Source: Alkaliphilus serpentinus
GTDB taxonomy: Bacteria > Bacillota > Clostridia > Peptostreptococcales > Natronincolaceae
Assembly (NCBI RefSeq): GCF_009017255.1
Contig: NZ_WBZB01000017.1
Location: 1-64,000, forward strand
Length of the DNA stretch: 64,000 nucleotides
Reading direction: 5' to 3'
Within the stretch, counting starts at the first letter, position 1. Each line of letters opens with the position of its first letter. Positions 17,596 to 24,718 of this stretch are shown in pieces. Below the pieces are notes generated by a model. It did not search any database and was not told the origin of the DNA. It was given only the letters and a program-made list of their open reading frames with translations. A program made the position numbers and the translations under genes.

Positions 17596-18927
17596 ATGAA
17601 GCTAACATTTATATTGCCAGCTATAGGCAAAAAACTTGGAGAAAAATATATAGGAACTTGGAAGATGGAGCCCTTAACAATAGCCGTGTTAAAAAGTCTG
17701 ACCCCCAGTGATATTGAAACGGTTTTTTATGATGACCGTGTAGAGCTGATTGATTATGATGATCCAACAGATTTGGTGGTTATTACAGTGGAAACCTATA
17801 CTGCAAGGCGTAGCTACGAGATCAGCAAGGCCTTTAGAGAGCGGGGGGCTAAGGTGATCCTTGGGGGTTACCACACCACACTAATGCCGGAGGAGGCTAT
17901 GGAGCATGCCGATGCCATAATGATGGGCAATGCGGAGGATGTATGGCAAGGAATGCTAGCGGATTTTCAAAGAAATCAGTTAAAGAAATCCTATACAGGA
18001 CAGGTTTCCTTTAGCCCTCTATTACCAGATAAGTCTATTTTTCAAGGGAAAAGTTATCTCCCGGTTTCCCTGGTGGAGACCGGTAGGGGATGCTTTAATC
18101 AATGTAATTTTTGTGCAATAGCAGGCTATTATAACTGTCAATATTATGCCAGACCCCATGAACATATCATCAGAGATATTCAACAATCCAAACACAAATA
18201 TCATTTTTTAGTGGATGATAATTTGGTGGCCAATAAGAAAAATGCCCTAGAGATTTTTGAGAAAATTACACCCTTGGGGATTAAATGGGCTGGACAAGGA
18301 ACCCTCAGCATGGCCAAGGATGAAGCCCTCCTAAAGGCCATGAAAAAAAGTGGCTGTGAAATTATTCTAATAGGCTTTGAAAGCTTAGAGGAAGAAAATC
18401 TTAGGCAGATGAATAAGCCTGTAAATCTCATTATGGAGGAGCGGGATCAGCTAGTTAAGCGGATCCATAACGCAGGCATAGGAATTTATGCCACCTTTGT
18501 ATTTGGTTACGACTATGATACTGAAGATACCATCGAAAAGGCCCTCCGATTCTCTGAAAAGCATAAGTTTTATACGGCAGCCTTTAACCATCTTTTGCCC
18601 TTTCCAGGAACAAGCCACTATCAATACTTGAAGGACGAAAAAAGACTATTGGTGGATAAATGGTGGCTACAGGAGGACTACAATTATGGAGAACTGGCCT
18701 TTAAACCGAAAAACATGTCACCAGAAAGGCTTAGTAAGCTCTGTAGAGATGCAAGAAAGGATTTTGCCAATGGTAAAAACCTACTAAGGAGGGGCTTTGC
18801 CTCCATGGCAAGAACCAGTCCCCTTTTATGGTTCCTCTTCTGGACAATGAACTTAAGCATTGGGGGAGAGATAGACGAAAAAATGAATGTACCCATAGGG
18901 AGGAATTTAGATGAACTTCCCAAATGA
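17596..18927 (+). CDS. B12-binding-type radical SAM protein 4
   Basis: A 443-residue radical SAM protein closest in motifs to number 2: N-terminal FYDDRVELIDY, ILGGYHTTLMPEEA and MGNAEDVWQGM, cysteines GRGCFNQCNFCA (Cys166, 170, 173), FLVDDNLV, IGFESLEEEN, and C-terminal LPFPGTSHYQYLKDEKRL. It starts at ATG 17596 with AAAGGAGA upstream. The 99-bp gap before it is the largest in the operon and contains no clear terminator. The end overlaps the following GNAT-like gene by 17 bp, indicating coupling. The exact reaction cannot be read from sequence. Confidence 0.85.
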   Translation: MKLTFILPAIGKKLGEKYIGTWKMEPLTIAVLKSLTPSDIETVFYDDRVELIDYDDPTDLVVITVETYTARRSYEISKAFRERGAKVILGGYHTTLMPEEAMEHADAIMMGNAEDVWQGMLADFQRNQLKKSYTGQVSFSPLLPDKSIFQGKSYLPVSLVETGRGCFNQCNFCAIAGYYNCQYYARPHEHIIRDIQQSKHKYHFLVDDNLVANKKNALEIFEKITPLGIKWAGQGTLSMAKDEALLKAMKKSGCEIILIGFESLEEENLRQMNKPVNLIMEERDQLVKRIHNAGIGIYATFVFGYDYDTEDTIEKALRFSEKHKFYTAAFNHLLPFPGTSHYQYLKDEKRLLVDKWWLQEDYNYGELAFKPKNMSPERLSKLCRDARKDFANGKNLLRRGFASMARTSPLLWFLFWTMNLSIGGEIDEKMNVPIGRNLDELPK

Positions 18928-19981
18928 TAAATATCAGTTGGTTTTAGCTGAAGAAAAGGATTTAGCCGAAATAAAGTCCATTTTTGAAGATGGGCAATTT
19001 GACGGTGGAATAGCCGTTCAATATTTAAGAAATCCTAATCCCATTACTTCCTTTGAAAGGGAAGGAGACAAGGTGTTTTTCTTAGTCCTAAAGGATAATA
19101 TTCATCAGAAACTAATGGGCTTGGGGGCTTGTATCGTGCGGAGGGTTTATAAGGGGGGGGAAGTCTTAAGGATGGGGTATTTAGCAGGTCTTAAGCTTTT
19201 ACCGGAATATCAGAAAAAGCTTCTTTTTATCCCCCATATCTACCAGCAGCTTTATGAGGCAACCAAAGATCATGTAGATTTCTATTTCACCACTATATTA
19301 AAGGATAATGTAGCGGCCCAGACTATGCTGGAAAAGCCCAGAAAAGTCATGCCCCTATACCAGTATTTGGGTGACTATAGAGTGTATTTTTGTAAGGCAG
19401 GGATAAAAAAGACCATAGAAAGAGATGATCAGTATAGTGTTAGACGTTGCAGCAAAGAGGAGATAAAAACCTTTTATTTAGAGGAAGCCCATAAGGCTGA
19501 TTTATCCCTTGAGGCCATAGATGCCTATGATTTAAAAAATGCCACCTATTATGGGTTGTTTAAAGATAATAGTATAGTAGGCTGTGGCTATGTGCTAAAT
19601 CAACAGGACTATAAGCAGTATGTTGTTAAGAAATATAATGGTGTTTATAAGCTTCTTTCTAAGCTTCCAACCAGATTACTTGGTTATCCTTCTTTGCCAG
19701 CCATTAATGAAACAGCCAATTGTGGCAGCGCAGGAATATGGGTAAAGGATCATGATGCATTCCTGGCCCATAAGCTGTGGCAATTTATTCGGCAGAATTC
19801 AAAAGAACTGGATTTTCTCATGATAGGCTTTTATGAGAAGCATCCCCTTAGGGCCTATTTTGAAAAAACAAAGCACATTCAATATGATAGTCGATGTTAT
19901 ATTGTAGACTGGCAGCGTAATAGAAAGGTTTATGAGGAGCTTCAAGGGAAAAATCTCTACATCGATGTGGCCTTTTTATAG
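18911..19981 (+). CDS. GNAT-like acetyltransferase-fold protein, 356 residues
   Basis: A 356-residue protein that probably contains a GNAT-type N-terminal domain: YQLVLAEEKDLAEIKSIFEDGQ, then FFLVLKDNIHQKLMGLGACIVRRVYKGGEVLRMGYLAGLKLLPEYQ, in which strand 4 and the following helix occupy the acyl-CoA binding region. The C-terminal half (about 190-356) looks like a second, related domain (TYYGLFKDNSIVGCGYVLNQ). No membrane helix. ATG 18911 is inside the last codons of radical SAM 4 with AGGGAGG upstream, so it belongs to the operon and is its last gene. Two GNAT-like proteins beside a GH3 ligase suggest acyl transfer to an amine. Function is not established. Confidence 0.6.
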   Translation: MNFPNDKYQLVLAEEKDLAEIKSIFEDGQFDGGIAVQYLRNPNPITSFEREGDKVFFLVLKDNIHQKLMGLGACIVRRVYKGGEVLRMGYLAGLKLLPEYQKKLLFIPHIYQQLYEATKDHVDFYFTTILKDNVAAQTMLEKPRKVMPLYQYLGDYRVYFCKAGIKKTIERDDQYSVRRCSKEEIKTFYLEEAHKADLSLEAIDAYDLKNATYYGLFKDNSIVGCGYVLNQQDYKQYVVKKYNGVYKLLSKLPTRLLGYPSLPAINETANCGSAGIWVKDHDAFLAHKLWQFIRQNSKELDFLMIGFYEKHPLRAYFEKTKHIQYDSRCYIVDWQRNRKVYEELQGKNLYIDVAFL

Positions 19982-20103
19982 GTTTCCTTGGATAGAGGGG
20001 CTCAAGTTTCATTAAGATTTGTGGTTGCTAAGTTCAACTAGGGGGCCATTGGAATCTATCAAAAATTAGAATTTAAGAAAATTGATGAATTATTTGGGAT
20101 GTA
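19982..20103 (+). pseudogene. Decayed GNAT acetyltransferase C-terminus
   Basis: Directly after the stop of the preceding gene, and in the same frame, the DNA reads as the last 40 or so residues of a GNAT protein: VSLRFVVAKFN, a TAG, then GAIGIYQKLEFKKIDELF and a stop. The pattern 'SLxVxxxNxxAIxxYxKLxF' is the typical GNAT C-terminus. There is no start codon or N-terminal part nearby, so this is a relic, perhaps left after a deletion that joined it to the operon end. Confidence 0.7.
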
Positions 20104-20110
20104 AATGGGG

Positions 20111-20141
20111 AAAAGATACTAAATTAATAGTATCTTTTTTC
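20111..20141 (+). terminator. Intrinsic terminator
   Basis: The stem AAAGATACT/AGTATCTTT with an 8-base loop followed by TTTTTT closes the radical SAM operon and the GNAT relic. Confidence 0.85.
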
Positions 20142-20271
20142 TATCGAGAAATATCTATATATTCTCTTTCTTTCTTTGAATAATTCTTTATTAATAAGCA
20201 GAATGGGTATCTTATATTATAGATTAGACTTTAAATAGATCCCATAAAGAAATAAGTAAGGAGGAAGAGAA

Positions 20272-20970
20272 ATGTTAAAAAAGATAGAGAGTAGTAGCTT
20301 GGGTAAAAACAATTTAGATTGGCTAAAAGCATCCTTTCATTTTTCCTTTGGAGATTATCATAATCCAGAGCGGATGGGCTTCGGGGTATTGAGGGTCTTA
20401 AATGACGATTTAATAGGTGGTAATAAAGGTTTTGACACCCATCCCCATAGAGATATGGAGATTATAACCTATGTCATTGAAGGAAAGCTAACCCATGAGG
20501 ATAGTATGGGGAACAGTGGCTCAATTGAACGGGGACATGTTCAATATATGAGTGCCGGAACTGGAGTATACCATAGCGAGTATAACAACGAGGATGAAAC
20601 TATTAGAAGCCTTCAAATATGGATTATTCCAGATGAAAAGGGTCACACCCCCAATTATGGAGATTACAAATTTCCATGGGAATTAAGAAAAAATAAATGG
20701 CTTCATATGATTTCTAGTCACAGAGGTGACGCTCCAATAAAAATTAATCAAGATGCAAATTTCTATGTAACTGAATTGCAAAAAGGAAAAGAAACGAAGT
20801 TTTCGGTAGGACCCAATAGACAGGCTTATCTTCTTCAGATAGAAGGGATTACTGATATAAACTCGATTAGCTTAAGTACCAGGGATGCGCTGGAGATCGT
20901 TGAAGAAGAACTAGTTATTAAAGCTAAAGAAACATCTCATATATTAGTGATAGAAATGGCTAAGCCCTAG
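20272..20970 (+). CDS. Pirin family (YhhW-type) cupin protein
   Basis: A 232-residue pirin-like bicupin. Pirins bind a metal, and some (YhhW) oxidise quercetin; others act as redox-sensing cofactors, so the cellular role is uncertain. The metal-binding set in the N-terminal cupin is visible: FDTHPHRDMEIITYVIEG (two His and Glu) and the later GTGVYHSEYN (His). The C-terminal cupin is the shorter, metal-free type. Length fits the family. AAGGAGGAAG precedes ATG 20272. It stands alone between two terminated units. Confidence 0.85.
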   Translation: MLKKIESSSLGKNNLDWLKASFHFSFGDYHNPERMGFGVLRVLNDDLIGGNKGFDTHPHRDMEIITYVIEGKLTHEDSMGNSGSIERGHVQYMSAGTGVYHSEYNNEDETIRSLQIWIIPDEKGHTPNYGDYKFPWELRKNKWLHMISSHRGDAPIKINQDANFYVTELQKGKETKFSVGPNRQAYLLQIEGITDINSISLSTRDALEIVEEELVIKAKETSHILVIEMAKP

Positions 20971-21079
20971 GGTATGAAAACTGTAGCAAACGATCACTTT
21001 TTAGATGACTTTTCAAAATATTTGTGATACTATATAATAAGAATAGTGCTATAGCACTAGAGACATATCTAAACCAAAT

Positions 21080-21161
21080 CAAAAAAGGCAAACTTATCGA
21101 AAGGTAAGGACGCAAAGCCAAGGGCCTAAGATAATGATTTATTAAGGTAGCCGGTTGCTAA
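21080..21161 (+). promoter_or_regulatory. Class I cyclic di-GMP riboswitch (GEMM-I)
   Basis: The stretch contains the conserved GEMM-I core in order: GGCAAAC, a GNRA-capped hairpin (TTATCGAAAGGTAAG), GGACGCAAAGCC, GGGCCTAAG, a variable stem, and GGTAGCCGGTTGCT. This arrangement is distinctive. A probable TATAAT promoter lies at 21033-21038. A terminator hairpin follows, so the expression platform acts on transcription. It controls the adjacent diguanylate cyclase gene. Confidence 0.93.
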
Positions 21162-21172
21162 GTTATGTAACT

Positions 21173-21199
21173 AAGCCCTTTTTTTGAAAGGGTTTTTTT
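21173..21199 (+). terminator. Riboswitch-controlled terminator
   Basis: The stem AGCCCTTT/AAAGGGTT with a short loop is followed by seven T. It lies between the c-di-GMP aptamer and the start of the GGDEF gene 28 bp further on. Confidence 0.85.
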
Positions 21200-21226
21200 A
21201 TTTCATATCTAAAGGGTGATGATAAA

Positions 21227-22636
21227 ATGTTAAAATCTAAGTTTCGGAAACTAAGGATATTAATAAAAAATAAAACCATACAAGTTTCAATCTTACTATC
21301 AGTTATAATCATTGGATTATTAGTAGGAATAGCTTCCCATAGAATCAAAGAATCTCTCACTTCCCAGATGCTAAAGGAAAACTATAAAATCGTAAAACAA
21401 GTTAATAATGGGATTCATTTATTCTATTCTTTTGATAAAGAAAAGACTATAAAGAATATTAAAAGCATAGGACAATGGGTTCTTTATAATATTGATGAAA
21501 TGGATAATGAAAAGCTGTACTTATTGGCTGACACCTTTAATGTAGCTGAAATTAACATTATTGATGAGTCAGGAGTAATCACCAGCTCTAGTGATTTTAC
21601 TAAAGTAGGAGAAGCTTTAAGTCACAATTCAATTCACAAGCTAGCTAATAGCTTGGACTCTTTAATAATTGAAAATACGGAAAAGGAAGAAGGAACTGGA
21701 AGGTATATTAAAAGGGGCTATATTAAAAATTTTACAGGTGGATACATCCAAGTAAGTGTTGAAAGAAATTTTTCTGAATTGCATCTTTATAGTTATCAAA
21801 TGATTCTTGATGAATTAGTGAAGGATGGTAAGGTGATTTACGGACTATTTGTAAATACAGATTTAGTTGCCACCGCCCATAGTAATATTGATCATATAGG
21901 AGAAGAGATTGATAATAAAGGTAGTAGATTGGCTGCAATAGATGGGATGACCTATGCAACGGAGTACTACAACGAAGATAAAGATTATTTCACCTATGAA
22001 ATATTCTTCCCTGTAAGGATTGATGAAGAATTAATTGGAGCCATTATTTTAGGTGCATCTATGAAGAGGGTTTATAATTTGATTTTTGGTCATATTTTAA
22101 CAATTATAATAGTGGGAGTAATAATATTAGCTTTGATAATTATTCTAATTGTAAAGCTGTCTAACTATAAGGAATATGCAATTAAAGATACCTTAACGGG
22201 AGCATATTCAAGACTATTTTTAGAAAAGTGGCTATCCACCAGTGAAAAAGAAAATAGAAAAGAGGAAAATACACTAGTTGTTATGATAGATATTGACAAT
22301 TTTAAGGTTATTAATGATACCTATGGTCATTCTGCAGGCGACTTAGCCTTGATTGAGCTGACTAATTTACTGAAGGCATCCCTAAGGAAGGGAGATTTTG
22401 TAGTTCGATATGGAGGAGATGAGTTTATATTAATACTTAAGAATTGCAAAAAAGATGTAGCTGAGAAAATCATGGAGCGGATAGAAGAGAGAGTAGCTTT
22501 AATAAATATAAAGGGTCAGGATATGGAGATCGGCTTATCCTATGGTATTGAAGAACTAAAGCGTAAAAAAGACTTTGTAGAGTATTTTAATGCTGTAGAT
22601 GAAAGAATGTATTATTCAAAAAATGATAAAAAATGA
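21227..22636 (+). CDS. Membrane diguanylate cyclase with extracellular sensor domain
   Basis: A 469-residue sensor diguanylate cyclase that makes c-di-GMP from two GTP. TM1 is at about residues 15-33, a CACHE/PAS-like extracellular domain spans about 35-280 (ADTFNVAEINIIDESGVITSSS and AIDGMTYATEYY resemble CACHE signatures), TM2 is at about 288-312, and a GGDEF domain follows with DIDNFKVINDTYGHSAGD and an intact active site GGDEF (396-400). An RxxD product-inhibition site is not obvious. The gene lies directly behind a c-di-GMP riboswitch plus terminator, so its expression probably responds to its own product. ATG 21227 follows AAAGGGTGATG. Confidence 0.92.
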   Translation: MLKSKFRKLRILIKNKTIQVSILLSVIIIGLLVGIASHRIKESLTSQMLKENYKIVKQVNNGIHLFYSFDKEKTIKNIKSIGQWVLYNIDEMDNEKLYLLADTFNVAEINIIDESGVITSSSDFTKVGEALSHNSIHKLANSLDSLIIENTEKEEGTGRYIKRGYIKNFTGGYIQVSVERNFSELHLYSYQMILDELVKDGKVIYGLFVNTDLVATAHSNIDHIGEEIDNKGSRLAAIDGMTYATEYYNEDKDYFTYEIFFPVRIDEELIGAIILGASMKRVYNLIFGHILTIIIVGVIILALIIILIVKLSNYKEYAIKDTLTGAYSRLFLEKWLSTSEKENRKEENTLVVMIDIDNFKVINDTYGHSAGDLALIELTNLLKASLRKGDFVVRYGGDEFILILKNCKKDVAEKIMERIEERVALINIKGQDMEIGLSYGIEELKRKKDFVEYFNAVDERMYYSKNDKK

Positions 22637-22664
22637 TAAATAACCAACTATAGTATTGTTGAAG

Positions 22665-22698
22665 AACCTCTAAATTTTAATAAAATTTAGGGGTTTTA
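22665..22698 (+). terminator. Intrinsic terminator
   Basis: The 14-bp stem AACCTCTAAATTTT with its complement, a 3-base loop and a TTTTATT tail, 28 bp after the GGDEF gene. Confidence 0.85.
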
Positions 22699-22799
22699 TT
22701 AACCATAGTTCTAGCGGGAGGTATGTTAGATTTTGTTTTAAATTACATAGTTAATAGGTTATAATCATATTGTAGAAAGATATGGGTAGGGGGAAGGAT

Positions 22800-24176
22800 A
22801 TGGAACAACAAGCATCATTAGAGCTGCAGGAGGGGAGCATTTCAAAAAATTTAGTTTCTCTTGCTGCACCAACAATATTAGGGTATACCTTTCAAATGTT
22901 TTATGATTTAGTAGATATGATGTGGATAGGGAGAATTTCTGCTGAAGCAGTAGCTGGAGTTACAATATTCACAACGATGTTTTGGATTGTAAATGTTTTA
23001 AATGAAATCATAGGCACCAGCTCTATTTCTTTGATTTCCCAGAGCTATGGACGGAGGGATGAGGATAGAACAAGTCTATGTGTAGAGCAAACCTTAACCT
23101 TTAAGGCGCTGGTTGCAATTATTGCGATGATTATTTTCTCCATTATCTTGAGGCCCTTGCTAAGTTTCTTTACCAAGGACCCTGTAGTTTCGGAAGCAGC
23201 CTTGAGCTATGGGTATATAAGAGTTTTCTTCTTACCCATTATGTTTTCCTCCTATACGGTGAACACTGCCTTTAGGTGTGTAGGTGATGCAAAAAAACCC
23301 ATGATTATTATGGTAATAGCCGCGGTATTAAATATTATATTAGATCCAATTTTAATGTTTGATGTTGTTCCTGGAACATCCATTCCCGGATTTGGTTTAG
23401 GTGTATTTGGTGCGGCATTAGCGACAGTGATTTCCATTACTGTAACCTTTATAGTTGGATTTGCATTTATACTATCCAATAAAACTAGGGTAAAGATCAA
23501 GGTTAAGAGGCTATTTAAACTCAATTTAGAAATTGATAAGAAGCTTATAACAATTGGTCTTCCCAATGGAGTGGAAGCCCTTTTAAGAAATCTAGTAGGG
23601 ATTTTTACCCTAAAGTTTATTACCTATTATGGTACAGAAACGGTGGCCGCCATGGGCATCGGCAATAGACTAATTGGTTTCGCTTTTATGCCTCTGTTAG
23701 GGCTATCTATGGCCAGTAGTACAATTGTAGGCCAATCCCTGGGTTATGAAAATTTAAAGAGGGCAAAGGCAACAGCTAGAACTGCAACCCTATTTGGATC
23801 AAGCCTTATGATGCTGGTAAGTATTATTGTACTTATATTTCCTCAACACATTATGGGAATTTTCATTAGTGATTCCCCGGAGGGTATTGAAATCGGAAAA
23901 ACCATGATGAGGATTATTTTCCCAGGGTTGATATTGGCAGGGGTATTGATGGGCCATGGAAGTGTATTTTCAGGTTCTGGATACAATGCTCCCTATCTTT
24001 TTGCCAGTGTTGCCGGTAGGTGGTGTGTTCAAATCCCTTTAATGTATATAATCGTTAATATGCTAAAGCTACAGGTAGAGTGGGTATGGGTAACCTTTTT
24101 AATTGCTGAGTTTGTGGAGGTTCTAGTTATATTATATTTTTACAAACAGGGAAAATGGGAACTTAATAGGGTTTAA
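22800..24176 (+). CDS. MATE family multidrug/cation exporter
   Basis: A 458-residue integral membrane protein of the MATE (NorM/DinF-like) family, which exports drugs or organic cations using a Na+ or H+ gradient. About twelve hydrophobic helices are visible. Family signatures include SISKNLVSLAAPTILGYTFQMFYDLVDMMWIGRI near the N-terminus, AVAGVTIFTT, and the pseudo-symmetric second half (AAMGIGNRLIGFAFMPLLGLSMASSTIVGQSLG). ATG 22800 gives the usual family start; an in-frame ATG at 22782 is possible. The gene is monocistronic and sits before an ABC-F antibiotic-resistance-type gene, so both may concern ribosome-targeting or toxic compounds, although each has its own control. Confidence 0.9.
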   Translation: MEQQASLELQEGSISKNLVSLAAPTILGYTFQMFYDLVDMMWIGRISAEAVAGVTIFTTMFWIVNVLNEIIGTSSISLISQSYGRRDEDRTSLCVEQTLTFKALVAIIAMIIFSIILRPLLSFFTKDPVVSEAALSYGYIRVFFLPIMFSSYTVNTAFRCVGDAKKPMIIMVIAAVLNIILDPILMFDVVPGTSIPGFGLGVFGAALATVISITVTFIVGFAFILSNKTRVKIKVKRLFKLNLEIDKKLITIGLPNGVEALLRNLVGIFTLKFITYYGTETVAAMGIGNRLIGFAFMPLLGLSMASSTIVGQSLGYENLKRAKATARTATLFGSSLMMLVSIIVLIFPQHIMGIFISDSPEGIEIGKTMMRIIFPGLILAGVLMGHGSVFSGSGYNAPYLFASVAGRWCVQIPLMYIIVNMLKLQVEWVWVTFLIAEFVEVLVILYFYKQGKWELNRV

Positions 24177-24285
24177 TCGTAAATAAATTGGATATTATAA
24201 TTGTAATTAAAGTATACTTGTTATCATATTTACTAGATGCTACCTCTAATGAAAATTAATCATTTCTAAGAGGGAAAGGTAATAG

Positions 24286-24314
24286 TTGCCAATATGAAAA
24301 TCATGGTATATAAT
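24286..24314 (+). promoter_or_regulatory. Sigma-A promoter of the ABC-F leader transcript
   Basis: TTGCCA (24286-24291), a 17-base spacer and TATAAT (24309-24314) form a near-consensus promoter. Transcription would begin near 24321, about 400 bases before the ABC-F gene, leaving a long structured leader. Confidence 0.8.
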
Positions 24315-24349
24315 GAATTAGTAGAGAAAAAGCCATGGGAGTGTTAACA

Positions 24350-24409
24350 ATGAAAAAAATAACTGCAAGCCCATTGGCACGCTGTCTTGGAATTTGCTCC
24401 GTACATTGA
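24350..24409 (+). CDS. Leader peptide of the ABC-F attenuator (19 residues)
   Basis: A short ORF encoding MKKITASPLARCLGICSVH, with GGGAG 8 bases before its ATG and a strong promoter 36 bases upstream. It lies inside the leader RNA of the ABC-F gene. Its second half overlaps a segment, GCTCCG (24395-24400), that can pair with CGGAGC downstream, and GGCACG that can pair with CGTGTC near 24461. This is the layout of leader peptides whose stalling by a drug-bound ribosome refolds the RNA and lets transcription pass the terminator at 24592-24626. The peptide is too short to match to a family with confidence. Confidence 0.7.
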   Translation: MKKITASPLARCLGICSVH

Positions 24410-24591
24410 CCAACAATGCATAAAGGCGATCCTTTGTCCGGAGCTTTAATAACCAGTAGCCGTGTCAAAGCAAAATTGGAAATCTGAAGTTTTCAACCTA
24501 TTTTTGCATATTAGTATAGGTTTATTTCCTATTTCTTTGAAACCGCTAATGAGAAGGTTATTTTAGTATACACTTTTTTGGTATGCTTATT

Positions 24592-24626
24592 AAGCCGTGG
24601 ACGATAAGGCTAGTCTGCGGCTTTTT
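24592..24626 (+). terminator. Attenuator terminator upstream of the ABC-F gene
   Basis: An 11-bp stem, AAGCCGTGGAC (24592-24602) with GTCTGCGGCTT (24613-24623), including two G-T pairs, a 10-base loop and TTTTT. It stands 92 bp before the ABC-F start and after its promoter, so it must be bypassed for expression. Confidence 0.85.
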
Positions 24627-24718
24627 CAATGGATATATCTATTGAGGAGGCCCCTGTGCTGGTGGTCTTTTTTGTTGCCAAAATAATGTATAGGAGATAT
24701 CCAAGGAGGTTGTAAATA

